Below are positions 21,601-32,714 of a stretch of 64,000 nucleotides of DNA, piece after piece. Below the pieces are notes generated by a model. That model made no database searches. It had not been told where the DNA came from and saw only the letters and a list, made by a program, of their open reading frames with translations. Position numbers and translations under genes: made by a program. Positions within the stretch are counted from its first letter, which is position 1. Each line of letters opens with the position of its first letter. Source of the DNA: Aldrovandia affinis. Its lineage: Eukaryota; Chordata; Actinopteri; Notacanthiformes; Halosauridae. The stretch lies in NCBI GenBank assembly GCA_029706075.1, contig JAINUG010000393.1, positions 124,001-188,000 on the forward strand, in the 5' to 3' direction.

Positions 21601-21744
21601 TTTGTTCACACACACACATACACACAAACACACACACACACAAACATGCATGTGAGGACTCGAAGTGGAGATTCACTGAGATGGAGAAACCAGACTTCCC
21701 TGGGATGACTGTAGTTGTGGGGATGAGATGCTTAAGCTTCATCA

Positions 21745-21915
21745 CCTATACCACACACTAGAGCACACATCTATCGTTTCTGATTCCACTTCTACCACAC
21801 ACTAGAGCACACATCTATCTGTTTCTGATTCCACCTCTACCACACACTAGAGCACACATCTATTGTTTCTGGTTCCACCTCTACCACACACTGGAGCACA
21901 CATCTATCCGTTTCT
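21745..21915. repeat. Minisatellite, about 45 bp unit, 4 copies
   Basis: Each unit holds 'accacacactagagcacaca' followed by a 'tctatc-gtttctgattccac' block. Copies differ by a few substitutions and a one-base indel. Confidence 0.9.
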
Positions 21916-22249
21916 GATGCGACCACGGCACCAATCAATGCCAATATCAGACTCACTGTCCTTATATGAGTACTTCAAGCATTTATCACATGCTATTTAT
22001 GTATCACCATGTGTCACTGCCTAAATGTGTGCCATCACAGAAGCAGGCATTGTTGCCAGTTCTTTGTTGTAGTTTTATTGTAAACATCTGGAAGTCAGAA
22101 TTTATGACAAATTAATTATTTTAGAAATCGATTGTTGATGCTGATTTAGAGACGTCAAAGTTGAACAGATTGTCACAAACAGGACACACAACTTTAATCA
22201 CCTCAGTTATTGGTACAAAGTTGATAATATTGCCATAATCTTCCAGCAT

Positions 22250-23935
22250 GTAAGCAAGTACATGTGCAGGTATATGAGAGTATGTGTGCAGGTATATGAG
22301 AGTATGTGGGCAGGTATATGAGAGTATGTGGGCAGGTATATGAGAGTATGTGTACAGGTAGATGAAAGAGTATGTGTGCAGGTATATGAGAGTATGTGGG
22401 CAGGTATATGAGAGTATGTGTACAGGTAGATGAAAGAGTATGTGTGCAGGTATATGAGAGTATGTGTGCAGGTATATGAGAGTATGTGGGCAGGTATATG
22501 AGAGTATGTGGGCAGGTATATGAGTGTATGTGGGCAGGTATATGAGAGTATGTGGGCAGGTATATGAGTGTATGTGGGCAGGTATATGAGAGTATGTGGG
22601 CAGGTATATGAGAGTATGTGGGCAGGTATATGAGTGTATGTGGGCAGGTATATGAGAGTATGTGTGCAGGTATATGAGAGTATGTGGGCAGGTATATGAG
22701 AGTATGTGTACAGGTAGATGAAAGAGTATGTGTGCAGGTATATGAGAGTATGTGTGCAGGTATATAAGAGTATGTGTGCAGGTATATGAGAGTATGTGGG
22801 CAGGTATATGAGAGTATGTGTGCAGGTATATGAGAGTATGTGTGCAGGTATATGAGAGTATGTGGGCAGGTATATGAGAGTATGTGTGCAGGTATATGAG
22901 AGTATGTGGGCAGGTATATGAGAGTATGTGTGCAGGTATATGAGAGTATGTGGGCAGGTATATGAGAGTATGTGGGCAGGTATATGAGAGTATGTGGGCA
23001 GGTATATGAGAGTATGTGTACAGGTAGATGAAAGAGTATGTGTGCAGGTATATGAGAGTATGTGGGCAGGTATATGAGAGTATGTGGGCAGGTATATGAG
23101 AGTATGTGTGCAGGTATATGAGAGTATGTGGGCAGGTATATGAGAGTATGTGTGCAGGTATATGAGAGTATGTGGGCAGGTATATGAGAGTATGTGTGCA
23201 GGTATATGAGAGTATGTGGGCAGGTATATGAGAGTATGTGTGCAGGTATATGAGAGTATGTGGGCAGGTATATGAGAGTATGTGTGCAGGTATATGAGAG
23301 TATGTGTACAGGTAGATGAAAGAGTATGTGTGCAGGTATATGAGAGTATGTGTGCAGGTATATGAGAGTATGTGGGCAGGTATATGAGTGTATGTGGGCA
23401 GGTATATGAGAGTATGTGGGCAGGTATATGAGTGTATGTGGGCAGGTATATGAGAGTATGTGGGCAGGTATATGAGAGTATGTGGGCAGGTATATGAGTG
23501 TATGTGGGCAGGTATATGAGAGTATGTGTGCAGGTATATGAGAGTATGTGTGCAGGTATATGAGAGTATGTGTGCAGGTATATGAGAGTATGTGGGCAGG
23601 TATATGAGAGTATGTGTGCAGGTATATGAGAGTATGTGGGCAGGTATATGAGAGTATGTGGGCAGGTATATGAGAGTATGTGGGCAGGTATATGAGAGTA
23701 TGTGTACAGGTATATGAGAGTATGTGGGCAGGTTTATGAGAGTATGTGGGCAGGTATATGAGAGTATGTGTGTAGGTATATGAGAGTATGTGGGCAGGTA
23801 TATGAGAATATGTGGGCAGGTATATGAGTGTATGTGGGCAGGTATATGAGAGTATGTGGGCTGGTATATGAGTGTATGTGTACAGGTAGATGAAAGAGTA
23901 TGTGTACAGGTATATGAATGTATGTGTGCAGGTTA
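22250..23935. repeat. Large 22-bp-unit minisatellite, roughly 75 copies
   Basis: A 1.7 kb array of units based on 'caggtatatgagagtatgtg' plus two variable bases (gg, tg, ta). A 24-base variant containing 'caggtagatgaaagagtatg' recurs at about 22355, 22425, 22715, 23025, 23310 and 23885, so longer blocks were also duplicated. No unit keeps a useful reading frame. Confidence 0.97.
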
Positions 23936-24097
23936 TCCATGTATCTAGTATCTATGTCTTAGATACAGTCACTCTCACTAGCACAAGTGTCCTGATCCAT
24001 TAATAGCTTTTTGCTGTACAGTGTGAGTGAGTTGGAGTTCAGCGGTAGTTAATTCAGGGAAATCTAACACTTTAAACAGCTCAGCTCTGGTGGGCAG

Positions 24098-24302
24098 GCT
24101 GAACTGTGTGTGTGAGCGTGTGGGTGTGAGTGTGTGGACGTGTGAGTGTGTGAATGTATGAGTGTGTGAATGTGTGAAAGTGTGAGTGTGTGAGAGGGTG
24201 AATATGTGAGCGTGAAACAGGGCGTGTGAGTGTATGTTTGAGAGAGTGTGTGACTGTGTGAGAGAGTGTGTGAGAGAGTATTTGAGTGTGTGTGTGTGTG
24301 AG
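24098..24302. repeat. GTGTGA-rich degenerate microsatellite
   Basis: GT runs interrupted by GA, AAT and GAGA blocks. Overlapping histidine/serine-rich frames on the minus strand are shadows. Confidence 0.9.
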
Positions 24303-24318
24303 AGCATGCGGTACTCAC

Positions 24319-24420
24319 ATCCAGGAGAAGTGGGAGACATGCAGAGTCCATGGTTTGTCCTCGTGCTCCAGCGTAACGAAGCCTCGTTTCTCTCTCCACT
24401 GTGGATGCAACCCTCTTTTG
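24319..24420 (-). other. Candidate 5' non-coding exon of bmp16 (speculative)
   Basis: A consensus donor (GTGAGT) on the minus strand begins at 24318, directly after a GC-balanced stretch that differs from the flanking repeats. The gene downstream on this strand needs an upstream exon to pair with the acceptor at 19249. If spliced so, an upstream ATG (MDSACLPLLLD) would run out of frame to a stop just past the true start region. The exon start and transcription are not visible. Confidence 0.25.
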
Positions 24421-24422
24421 CC

Positions 24423-24760
24423 ACCTCTCTCTCTCTCTCCCTCTCTCTCTTATCCTTCCTTGTGCTGCTTGTCCCCTCTCACCCCCTCATCCTGTTGTCG
24501 TCCCGTGGCTCACAGGCTCATAAACTCCAGCTGTGTCTCCTCTCCTCTCCTCTGTGGTCTCACTCTTCCCGCGCTCTCATCCTCAGCTGCCCCCTGGCCG
24601 AAGGGGAATGCCGTCTGCTCTGAGCCAGGTAAAGTTCCTCTCTCACTGCCTCCTTTCCTTTCTCTCTCTCTCTCTTGCTCTCTCCTTTCCTGTCTCCCTC
24701 TCCCCCTTTCTGTTTCTCTCTCCTCCCCTTTTCCTTTCTCTCTCTGTCGCTCTCTCTCAT
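24423..24760. repeat. CT-rich low-complexity region
   Basis: CT tracts at 24425-24455 and 24660-24760 frame a less repetitive 150-base core. Several overlapping serine/leucine-rich frames are composition artefacts. Confidence 0.75.
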
Positions 24761-24919
24761 TCTCTCTCGTGTTGCGCTATAGATCCAGCTGGTAAAATCA
24801 GTTTAACTGTTGGGGTCCTCCCTGATAATGTCACTGATCCCCACCCCCTCCCTATACACACACAGAGAAAGGCCACATCAGTATTCAGTGATAATGATGT
24901 CACTGACCCGCCCCCCCCG

Positions 24920-24977
<58 letters not shown>

Positions 24978-26090
24978 GCCACATGAGTATTCAGTGTTGC
25001 AGCAAGGTGCAATTGTCCTTCAAGGATCTGCCAATTGTGCATTGTGCTTATAGTGAGACTGTGAGAGAGCCTCTTCTCCTCTATGCCTTTTCAGCCAGAT
25101 TAAATTGCATCTGCTCATATACCTGCACACACACACCCCACCATCTCTCTACACCCCCCAGGGAATAAAAGAACCTGGAGTATACAGCAGCGGTCCCCCC
25201 AGCCCCCCTCTTTGTGGCCTTGTGTTCTTCACCCCCGATTGTGCTGAAAGCTCTAGAATGAGCTCACAGGGGCTGCAACACACCCGCCCAGAATCCAACA
25301 AAGGGTGGAGCTCTGTTACCTACAAATTCTTTAGTATGACATAATGCTTACAATGTTCGGTATTGCAGGCTAGTCTGCCATCCGAGTACGAACCAGGCCC
25401 TGCCTTACGGCCACAGCACCTGGGCCTTGCCCCCATCTCACCTGATATGGGTTTGAGGGGGCTCATAAGGAATAGGGCTGTATGACTGATTTTCACTGTT
25501 TTCACATGTCTGACAGAGAGCTGAGAGTCTAAGCGGAGAGTCTAAGTGGTAGCTTGTATAAACTGATATACCAGACATCCAGTTATCTCTGCACTCCCTT
25601 AATGGTGCTGGTCTAAGCTCTACGGCAGCTTTCTTTAACTACTTTTCAATGCCGCCAGATCATTTTTTGCATTCAGATTAATTTTCCATGTACTATTTAT
25701 AACACAATGTATGATGTATTGTATATGTGTTAACAATGTTAAAATATAAAATAATTATAATTTTAAAAAATGAAAAATTATTATTCTGTCACTAGTTTCT
25801 GAGGGATCAAAGGGTCAAGAGTAAGTATACGGTGGGCCATATTTGGCCCCCGGTGCCCATGTGACCCGTCACTTCAGATGCTGTGTGGAAAACGGCAAGA
25901 TGCTGTTTTCTGTGAGAGAACAAAGAGCAGCAAGAGCCAACCTGCAGCTGATGCACACTCAGCAATGCTTGACGCCACCACAGATACTGTAGACTCACCA
26001 GATACTCTGCTCCTACGCTCATTCCATCCTCTCTGCTTCTTAACTACAGGAGGTTCCACTTGGTAACCTGAGTTTCCAGAGCTATGTTAC
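24761..26090. other. Intergenic, no gene seen; CA repeat inside
   Basis: Contains a pure CA microsatellite at 24924-24974 preceded by a C run, and a direct duplication of a 'gtcactgacc/tgatcc' block around it. The rest is unremarkable. Confidence 0.55.
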
Positions 26091-26092
26091 AA

Positions 26093-26715
26093 TACATTTA
26101 CATTTACATTTTACATTTTAAGCATTTAGCAGACGCTCTTATCCAGAGCGACTTACAAGATGTGCATTAATACAAGGTGAGAACAATCAAAGTTAGCGTA
26201 CAAGATCAGTGCAGTAAAACAGCAAAAGACATCATTGCAGGCGTCTGCGTATCATACCTGTAACATTGGGAAAGAAAAGGTTAGTGGGTTTTTTTTTTTT
26301 TTGAACAAGTAAACAGTGGTGATGACAGATTGACTAGATGGACAGTGTTCAGTGGTAGTGGAGTCTGAAGAGGTGGGTTTTGATTCTCTTGCGGAAGATT
26401 GGAAGTGATTCCGCAGTCCTGACCGATTGCGGGAGGTCGTTCCACCAACGAGGGACCAGGACAGAGAAGAGGCGAGACCGCGGAGAGCGGCTGCCAGGCG
26501 CCCGGAGGGATGGGGCAGTCAGTCTGCCAGCGGAGGCGGAGCGGAGGGGTCTGGACGGGGTGTAGGGCGTGATGAGTGACTGGAGGTATGGGGGAGCAGT
26601 ACCTCTGGCCGCTTGAAAAGCAAGCACCAGTGACTTGAATCTGATGCGTGCTGCGATGGGGAGCCAATGCAGAGAGGAGAGTAGAGGGGTGACGTGGGTG
26701 AACTTCGTCATTCGA
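26093..26715 (-). mobile_element. 5'-truncated L2 LINE, 3' end
   Basis: The minus strand encodes the L2 reverse-transcriptase C-terminus: THVTPLLSSLHWLPIAARIR, LVLAFQAARGTAPPYL, FSVLVPRWWNDLPQSVRTAE, ending LKTHLFRLHYH-like plus a stop. The 3' tail follows ('gtaagtcgctctggataaga', then 'aaatgtaaaatgtaa'). Same family as 44930-47325, but without its stop codons. Confidence 0.88.
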
Positions 26716-26749
26716 AAACCCTCATTCATTTTCAGATGAAAACTTAAAT

Positions 26750-27115
26750 GTTTTGGCTTCAATGGTAGGGAGGCAGAACTTTCAACGATAAGAATATGGA
26801 GCTGGGCCCCATATGGGGGTTCGATCACCAGCTGAGCCACTCCAGCTCTGGCCGAGACTCCCGTTCGGGGGCAGCAATTGACCTGTCAACCCCAGGGGGA
26901 AGAAGCTAGCATGAGTTTGCCACGTGCAAGAGTGGCTCTGTGTGTATTGGAGTTATGGTCGACGGCTTGGTGAGTTCTGTCTAGGAGGAGGCAGTTTGGC
27001 GTCTTTGTCACTGGGTTTGTCTCAGGGTTTCAGTAGCGAGCTCGTAGTATGAGGGAGGGATAGTTAAACGAGAAAGAGGGTATAATTGGCTACCAAATTG
27101 AGAAAAATCAGAAAT
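26750..27115 (+). mobile_element. SINE family A copy
   Basis: Has a box-B-like 'gggttcgatcacc', a 'ctctggccgagactc' block and a 'gggggcagcaa' block, and the tail 'gagggtataattggctacca' shared with the copies at 7345, 38355 and 38921. The tRNA head is degenerate. Confidence 0.7.
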
Positions 27116-27176
27116 CAGATCTGTGGTGATGTGATTCACCAGAGTCTTTGCTCTGTGGCCGTGAAGAGGAGGCAGA

Positions 27177-27372
27177 TGGCACATGGATGGGAGGGGGGAC
27201 ACTTGGATCGGACAGGCACATGAATGGGGGGGGAGGCACTTGGATGGGATAGGCACATGGATGGGGGGGGCACTCGGATGGGACAGGCACATGGATGGGA
27301 GGGGGGACACTTGGATTGGACAGGCACATGAATGGGGGGGAGGCACTTGGATGGGATGGGCACATGGATGCT
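27177..27372. repeat. G-rich minisatellite with three-unit higher-order repeat
   Basis: Units of about 37 bp built on 'gcacatggatgggagggggg' and 'cacttggatgggacag'. Three unit types (A with acacttgg, B with aggcacttgg, C with cactcgg) occur in the order A-B-C-A-B. Runs of six to eight G on the plus strand recur in every unit. Confidence 0.9.
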
Positions 27373-27435
27373 CCTGACTGCCCCTTGGTTCTATCCTTTA
27401 TCCAGTCACAGTTCTTGGGAGAAACACAATGATAT

Positions 27436-27570
27436 TCACTGGCAGTGCAGTATAATGGTTAGGGGACTGGGCTTATACCTCAGAGGTTGCAGGTTCAATT
27501 CCCAACTGGGGCACTGCCATTGCACCCTTGAGCAAGGTACTTCATCTGAACAGCTTCGGTAAATATCCAG
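27436..27570 (+). mobile_element. V-SINE-like tRNA-derived SINE, 5' part
   Basis: tRNA-like promoter boxes (A: 'tataatggttagggga', B: 'ggttcaattcc') are followed by the core 'cacccttgagcaaggtactt', a landmark of fish V-SINEs. The element continues at 28742 after a Harbinger insertion ('atgtataaatggattgtatg'). Confidence 0.85.
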
Positions 27571-28741
27571 GGCCCGTATTCACAAAGAATTTTATCTTAC
27601 CACTAGGAGTACTTCTAAATCGCACTAAAACCTTTTAGTTAGGAGTCCCACCTTAAAACCTATTCACAAAGCTGCAAAGACAAACTCATACTAAGGAATT
27701 CCTAGAATTTTCAAGCAAAGAGTGAGGGCGGGGTTGACGTTGTTGCTATGGATGACGTTGTTTCTCATGAACGAGCTTACTCAGAATGCCCACAGCGATT
27801 GGCTGATTAATAGCTAAATTGAACCATCATAGAGAAATACAGTTTTTCTGCCGCTGTCACTTTTTAAAGTAACAATTCCCTAAATCTCGATGCAGAGTTA
27901 CAGCGAAGAGATAGACAACCATGTATGTTTTGGTTTGCTTTGTTTTTCATATGCCTTTCTGGGAGGCAGGTTTTTAGAATTTAAAATTTAAACATTAGCG
28001 ATCTTTAAATTTTTTATTAAATTAATTCAGGCCACCCTAGTTAAATCGCCTAAGGCGTACTGAATCTAAACATTTATTTTGTGAAATTTTCGAATAAAGA
28101 TTTAGTGAAATAACTTAAATTGAAAAACTGAAATTATCATTCATTCAATTCCTTGAGAATAGTTCCTGGTAATTTTAGGTGGAAACGCACCTTTGGTCCC
28201 CGTTATTATTTGTTTTGCTGATCTGAAAAATGATCCGATGCACCCCTATTATATTCTAATAAAGATTCTAAAATACAAATGTAGGCTACGTGTCACTGAT
28301 TTAACATGAAACCAAGAATACTGACTTGTCAATTGGTTACATGTCTGCATCTCGTAAACAATCAGCGGGTATCTATATATAATATATATAATATTATATA
28401 TATAATACCCTCGCGATTGAGGCGGTACCTTTTTATGAGCTCTGTATCATTCAATATCTCCAGTGTTGACGCGATTGCGACAACGATTGCCGGCAGCAGC
28501 AGATTTTCGGATCGCCGTGAGTAGGTCTTTAGCGACTTAGAAGTCCTCTTGACTGCTTCTAACTTCTCCTGGACTTAGGAGCTGTTTTTAGCTCTCAAAC
28601 CCTTTGTGAAATACTCTTATACCAAAAATTTTGGAGTCCTACATTTATGAGTGACACGCCCATTATTTTTCGGAGTTGCTCCTAAATTGTGGAGTTAGGA
28701 CCAACTTTTACCCTTAAAATGCTTTGTGAATACGGGCCCAG
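27568..28741 (-). mobile_element. PIF/Harbinger-like element inserted in a SINE
   Basis: A 1,168-bp element (27571-28738) with perfect 17-bp inverted ends 'ggcccgtattcacaaag', flanked by the 3-bp direct repeat CAG. Three bases is the target size of the PIF/Harbinger superfamily. A minus-strand relic at 28405-28527 reads RRSENLLLPAI, then EILNDTELIKRYRLNREGI, resembling the start of a Harbinger transposase. No catalytic core remains. AT-rich spacer and tandem 'tatataat' lie at 28373-28405. Confidence 0.85.
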
Positions 28742-28800
28742 ATGTATAAATGGATTGTATGTAAAAACCCACTGATGTCCAACGCTAACATAAAAGTGTG
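28742..28800 (+). mobile_element. V-SINE-like SINE, 3' part
   Basis: Continuation of the SINE interrupted at 27570. It carries the 'gtataaatggattgtatgta' segment; the typical tail is not clear beyond this. Confidence 0.65.
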
Positions 28801-29878
28801 CTTAAGGTATAACATTAGATGGATCTCATTCAGAAAATTACATTGTTTCTGTAAACCTGATGAAGGAGAAATAAAGACAGCCCCCCCCGCACTAGGGTGG
28901 GGAGCTGTGGAGTCTTTCACCGTGGCCACCCAGACACATACCCGTCCTGAACCGCAAGGTCTACTTAACGCGCGCTTGTGTCAGCTTCACCGGAGAAAGT
29001 CCAGATGTTCTATACCCACATGGTTCCCATCATCTGGAAAAGCCGTCTCACGTCACAGTCCAAGTGCATTCCACGTCTGATGGGGTTTGGAGATATTTTT
29101 AACAAATGTCCTCTTGGTCTTTACTAACTGTCACTCTAAGGTCGTTCCCCTTTTTTTTCTTTTTTTTTCTCTCTCTCTAAGTGCAAATCACAAATCCATC
29201 CTGTCGGAGGAGCAGAGGCGTTCTGGTGGCTCACCGTTATTATTTTCCACGCCATTACATTCTATGAAATTGAAAAGCGTGTTGAGGTGCAATGTCCAAA
29301 TATTATATCATTATATAACAAACACATGGGGACAAAAAAATTGACAAATAAAGTCACTAAAGTGGTATTGTTTACAATAAAGTTCATAATACAAAGATGA
29401 AATTGCAACGTTTTCATTTGTTCGGTATGTGAAGTGTGTATGTGTCCTGATCCATGTTTTGGCTGCTTCCATTACCATGTTCGCTTTTTCATCATTACCC
29501 AACAGACACAACAAACAGAAGGCATGCAAAAAATTTAAACTAATAACAAAATGAAGAATAAGATGAACAAACTCAATTCATTGAAATATAACTCTTCATG
29601 TCAAATTTCCAAATGATTGCATGTAAATGTACGATTGTAAGAATTTATCAGTACATAATTTACCATATATCTCCACAAATTATGTATTATTATAAATGAT
29701 GTACAAATACATATTTACATACATGATACATAATTTGCCTATTGTTTTTCTTTCCATTTCCAATAAGAGGGAAGTGTTATATGGGTTAAGGTTGGGAAGT
29801 CCAAAACTCTAGAATGATTTTTAGCTCACTGGGTTACTGTACCTCAATGTTTTCCCATAATTTTTAATAATTTATATA
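28801..29878. other. Intergenic, nothing recognised
   Basis: No gene, splice-flanked frame or repeat terminus was identified. AT-rich towards 29880. Confidence 0.5.
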
Positions 29879-30265
29879 TACAGTGAGCACCATAATTAAT
29901 TGGACAATGACACATTTTTGATATTTTGGTTCTGTACGCTAGCACTTTGAGAGTGAAGGGATACAATACAAGGGTTGAAGGGCAGACTGTCAGCTTTAAT
30001 TTGAGGGTATTTTCATCCATATCGGATGAACCGTTTAGAAATTATAGAACCTTTTGTACATAGTCCCCCCCATTTTCAGGCACCATAATTCATTGGACAG
30101 TTTAACATAATGAAGAATAAAGTATTTATTTTTAATATTTGGTCACATATCCTTTGTATGCAATGACTGCTTGAAGTCTGAGACGTATAGACATAGACGC
30201 TGGCTATCTTCCCTGGTGATGCTCTGCCAGGCCTGTACTGCAGCCATCTTCAGTTCCTACTTGTT

Positions 30266-30816
30266 TCAGGGACTTTTTGCCTTCAGTCTCCTCTTCAGCA
30301 TGTAAAATGCATGTTCAATTGAATTCAGATCCGGTGATTCACTCAGCCAGTCAAGGATTTTCCACTTCTTGGCCGTCAAAAACTCCTTCGATGCTCTAGC
30401 AGTATGTTTCGGGTCATTGTCTTGTTGCATGATGAGGTGCCGTCCAATGAGTTTGGAAGCATTTGGTTTTATCTGAGCAGATAAAATATTTCTGTACACT
30501 TCAGAATTTATTGTTCTACTTCTGTCTGCAGTCGCATCATCGATGAAGACAAGTGAGCCCGTTCCACTGGTAGCCATACAGGCCCAAGACATAACACCCC
30601 CTCCACCATGTTTCACGGATGAGGTGGTATGCTTTGGATCATGGGCATTTCCTTTTTTTCTCCACACTTTCCTCTTTCCATTACTCTGGTACATGTTAAT
30701 CTTTATCTCATCTATCCTCAAGACTTTGTTCCAGAACTCGTGGCGCTCTTTTAGGTGCTTTTTAGCAAACTGTAATCTCGCCTTTCTGTTCTTCAGGCTT
30801 ATCAGTGGTTTGCATC
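30266..30816 (-). pseudogene. Tc1 transposase catalytic part (family U)
   Basis: On the minus strand: CKPLISLKNRKARLQFAKKH, VLRIDEIKIN (first catalytic Asp; the usual Trp/Thr context is changed), KHGGGGVMSWACMA, MQQDNDPKHTARA (second Asp) and SPDLNSIEHAFYMLKRRL (Glu as third residue). The DD34E spacing looks intact. It ends early at about 30266 by a stop after KAKSP relative to a full transposase. The 5' half lies beyond the LTR. Confidence 0.9.
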
Positions 30817-32337
30817 TGTCACACACCACGTGGCAATCCCTGGACGGGAACAGAGCAGTCTGGAGACGGAGTGGATTCTTTGGTCCGCGGACCAGATTAT
30901 TATTATTTTTCTCTGTCTCTCCGCCCAGATATGGGAGAGAGACAGTGGGAGAGCAGGTTAAAATAAAACAAACACAAACACAAAGTCTTCACCCTACTTG
31001 CCACGAAGCTTTTGGGCCAAAACAACAAAATAAAATAACAAACTAAAATAATCAAACCATAACAAACACCTGCCTCCTCCGAGGGGGGAATCCCCTTTCG
31101 GGGAACACACAACAAACACAGACAATCAGCGGCTTTCCACACCACCTTCATACATCCACATTTAACACACATCAACACTTACGGGACAGGGTAGAACGCA
31201 CTGTCCCGACACACACTCCACATCTTAACATTACACCATGCCTCTTCCATTCCCCTAGAACCTCCCCAGGCACACACATATCCAGTAACTTCTCAAGTGC
31301 TTCCCAACCCCATGCATACAGAGACACTCAAACTTTCCAGTCCAAGTTCTCTTTTACCCCAAACACACTGAGACACTCGCCACTCCTCACAGTGAGAGTT
31401 CTCTGGCAACCAGCCCCGAGACACTCTCCACTCTTTCAGTAAGAGTTCTTGGGCCGTTGTACAGAAACACTCTCCACTGCCAGAGTGCGAGTTCTCTTCC
31501 AATCACACCGAGGGTGAGAGGCGGATCCTCTTTCAGGGCGCCCTCTCGCTCTCCAATCACACCGAGGGCGAGAGGCGGACCCTCTTTCAGGGCGCCCTCT
31601 CGCTCTCTTTCACGATCACACCGAGGGAGAGAGGCGGACACTCTTAGTGCGCCCCCTCTTCCTCTTTCCCACATACACAGGAAGCACTCTACTCAATCAC
31701 TTTCGACAAACGCACACAGAACTCAACATATATTCCACACAGACTCCACCTCCCAGCAGCTTGGATTACAGACATGCGCCACCATGCCCGACAGAGTCAC
31801 ATCAAACGCCAACACTCCACAATAATACACAATACACGCTACACGCTCACGCGTACTACACATGAATGACCAGACAAACACTAACTCTCAAGACGCACAC
31901 AATGACAATCAACAACTCAATATGCACACATGAATGACATGACAAGACAAGACTAACTGATTCCCCACTCACCCCACCTGCTCTTAAATAGGCTTACTTC
32001 CTGCCTGGCTCAGGTGGGACTCGTAAGGCAATCACCGGTCTAACATTCACACACCTAATCACAAAACACCAAACAATTGACAGACCACACCCATTCACAT
32101 TCTCACACACAAACAGGTAAGTGAATAATCACTTACCAATTAACATCAATTAAATAATAATTCAATCGATTATGGGCTTTGGAGCAACCTTCTGGGAAAC
32201 AGTTCACACTCTCACACCCTGAGAGTGCCAAACCTGCCCCCGGAAAGTCCCACTGCTCCAAAGACCTCCATAACATGGAAAAACAAAGGCAACCCTGCCA
32301 CTCCCATGTGGCCGAGACCGACGCCCTCCACAGCATC
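30812..32337. mobile_element. Solo LTR (family L1), copy 1
   Basis: 1,516 bp (30817-32332), beginning TGTCACACACCACGTG and ending CCCTCCACA, flanked by a perfect 5-bp direct repeat 'gcatc' (30812-30816, 32333-32337). TG...CA ends and a 5-bp duplication mark a retrotransposon or retroviral LTR left after recombination. No internal genes remain. It splits a Tc1 transposase at an Arg-Cys junction. Copy 2 lies at 41306-42437. The superfamily (Gypsy, BEL/Pao or ERV) cannot be told from the LTR alone. Confidence 0.92.
31500..31645. repeat. Tandem repeat inside the solo LTR
   Basis: About three units of some 54-60 bp built on 'cacaccgagggcgagaggcg' plus a 'cagggcgccctctcgctctc' block. The block 'gagagg...cctctc' is partly self-complementary. 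The other LTR copy has fewer units, which contributes to the length difference. Confidence 0.8.
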
Positions 32338-32630
32338 TTGTAGTGTACCCTCTGTTGTCGTGCTGGTGTAGTCTTCTACGTATGGTAGACTTTGACACCT
32401 ACATCTGGTCTTCCTCGGTCTACCGGGTCTTTTGACATAATTGAGTTCACCAGTTGTTTTTTTCTTGTTAATGATGAACTGAACTGTTGACTTGGTTATG
32501 CCCAGGGTTTTTGCAATGTTCCTGATTGATTGATTTTCATTTCTGGTGCTGTCATTTCTAAATGGTTCATCCGATATGGATGAAAATACCCTCACATTAA
32601 AGCTGACAGTCTGCACTTCAACCTCATTGT
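32338..32630 (-). pseudogene. Tc1 transposase DNA-binding part (family U)
   Basis: On the minus strand: a first helix-turn-helix (SIRNIAKTLGITKSTVQFII), a GRPRK hook between the two DNA-binding domains, then in a shifted frame SKSTIRRRLHQHDNRGYTTR, which joins directly to CKPLIS at 30816 once the LTR is removed. At least one frameshift lies between the two halves. Confidence 0.85.
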
Positions 32631-32714
32631 CATTGTCAAACTCAAAGTGCTAGAGTACAGAACCAAAATAACAAAAAATGTGTCACTGTCCAATGAATTA
32701 TGGTGCTCACTGTA

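Larger units (their letters stand above)
29881..32712 (-). mobile_element. Tc1-like element (family U), split by a solo LTR
   Basis: Ends 'cagtgagcaccataatta' and its inverse lie just inside TA dinucleotides. Inverted similarity continues through 'ggacaatgacac' and 'gttctgtac-ctagcacttt'. Without the 1,516-bp LTR insertion the element is about 1.3 kb, the usual size for Tc1. The transposase is in two parts on the minus strand. Confidence 0.92.

Noticed and set aside
22250..23935. CRISPR-like regularly spaced repeat
   Set aside because: Units are contiguous 22-mers without unique spacers, in a vertebrate genome; this is a minisatellite.
24064..24424. Minus-strand frames with long Ser-His-Thr repeats
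   Set aside because: They are translations of the GTGTGA microsatellite; only the short part before the GTGAGT donor is considered, as a possible non-coding exon.
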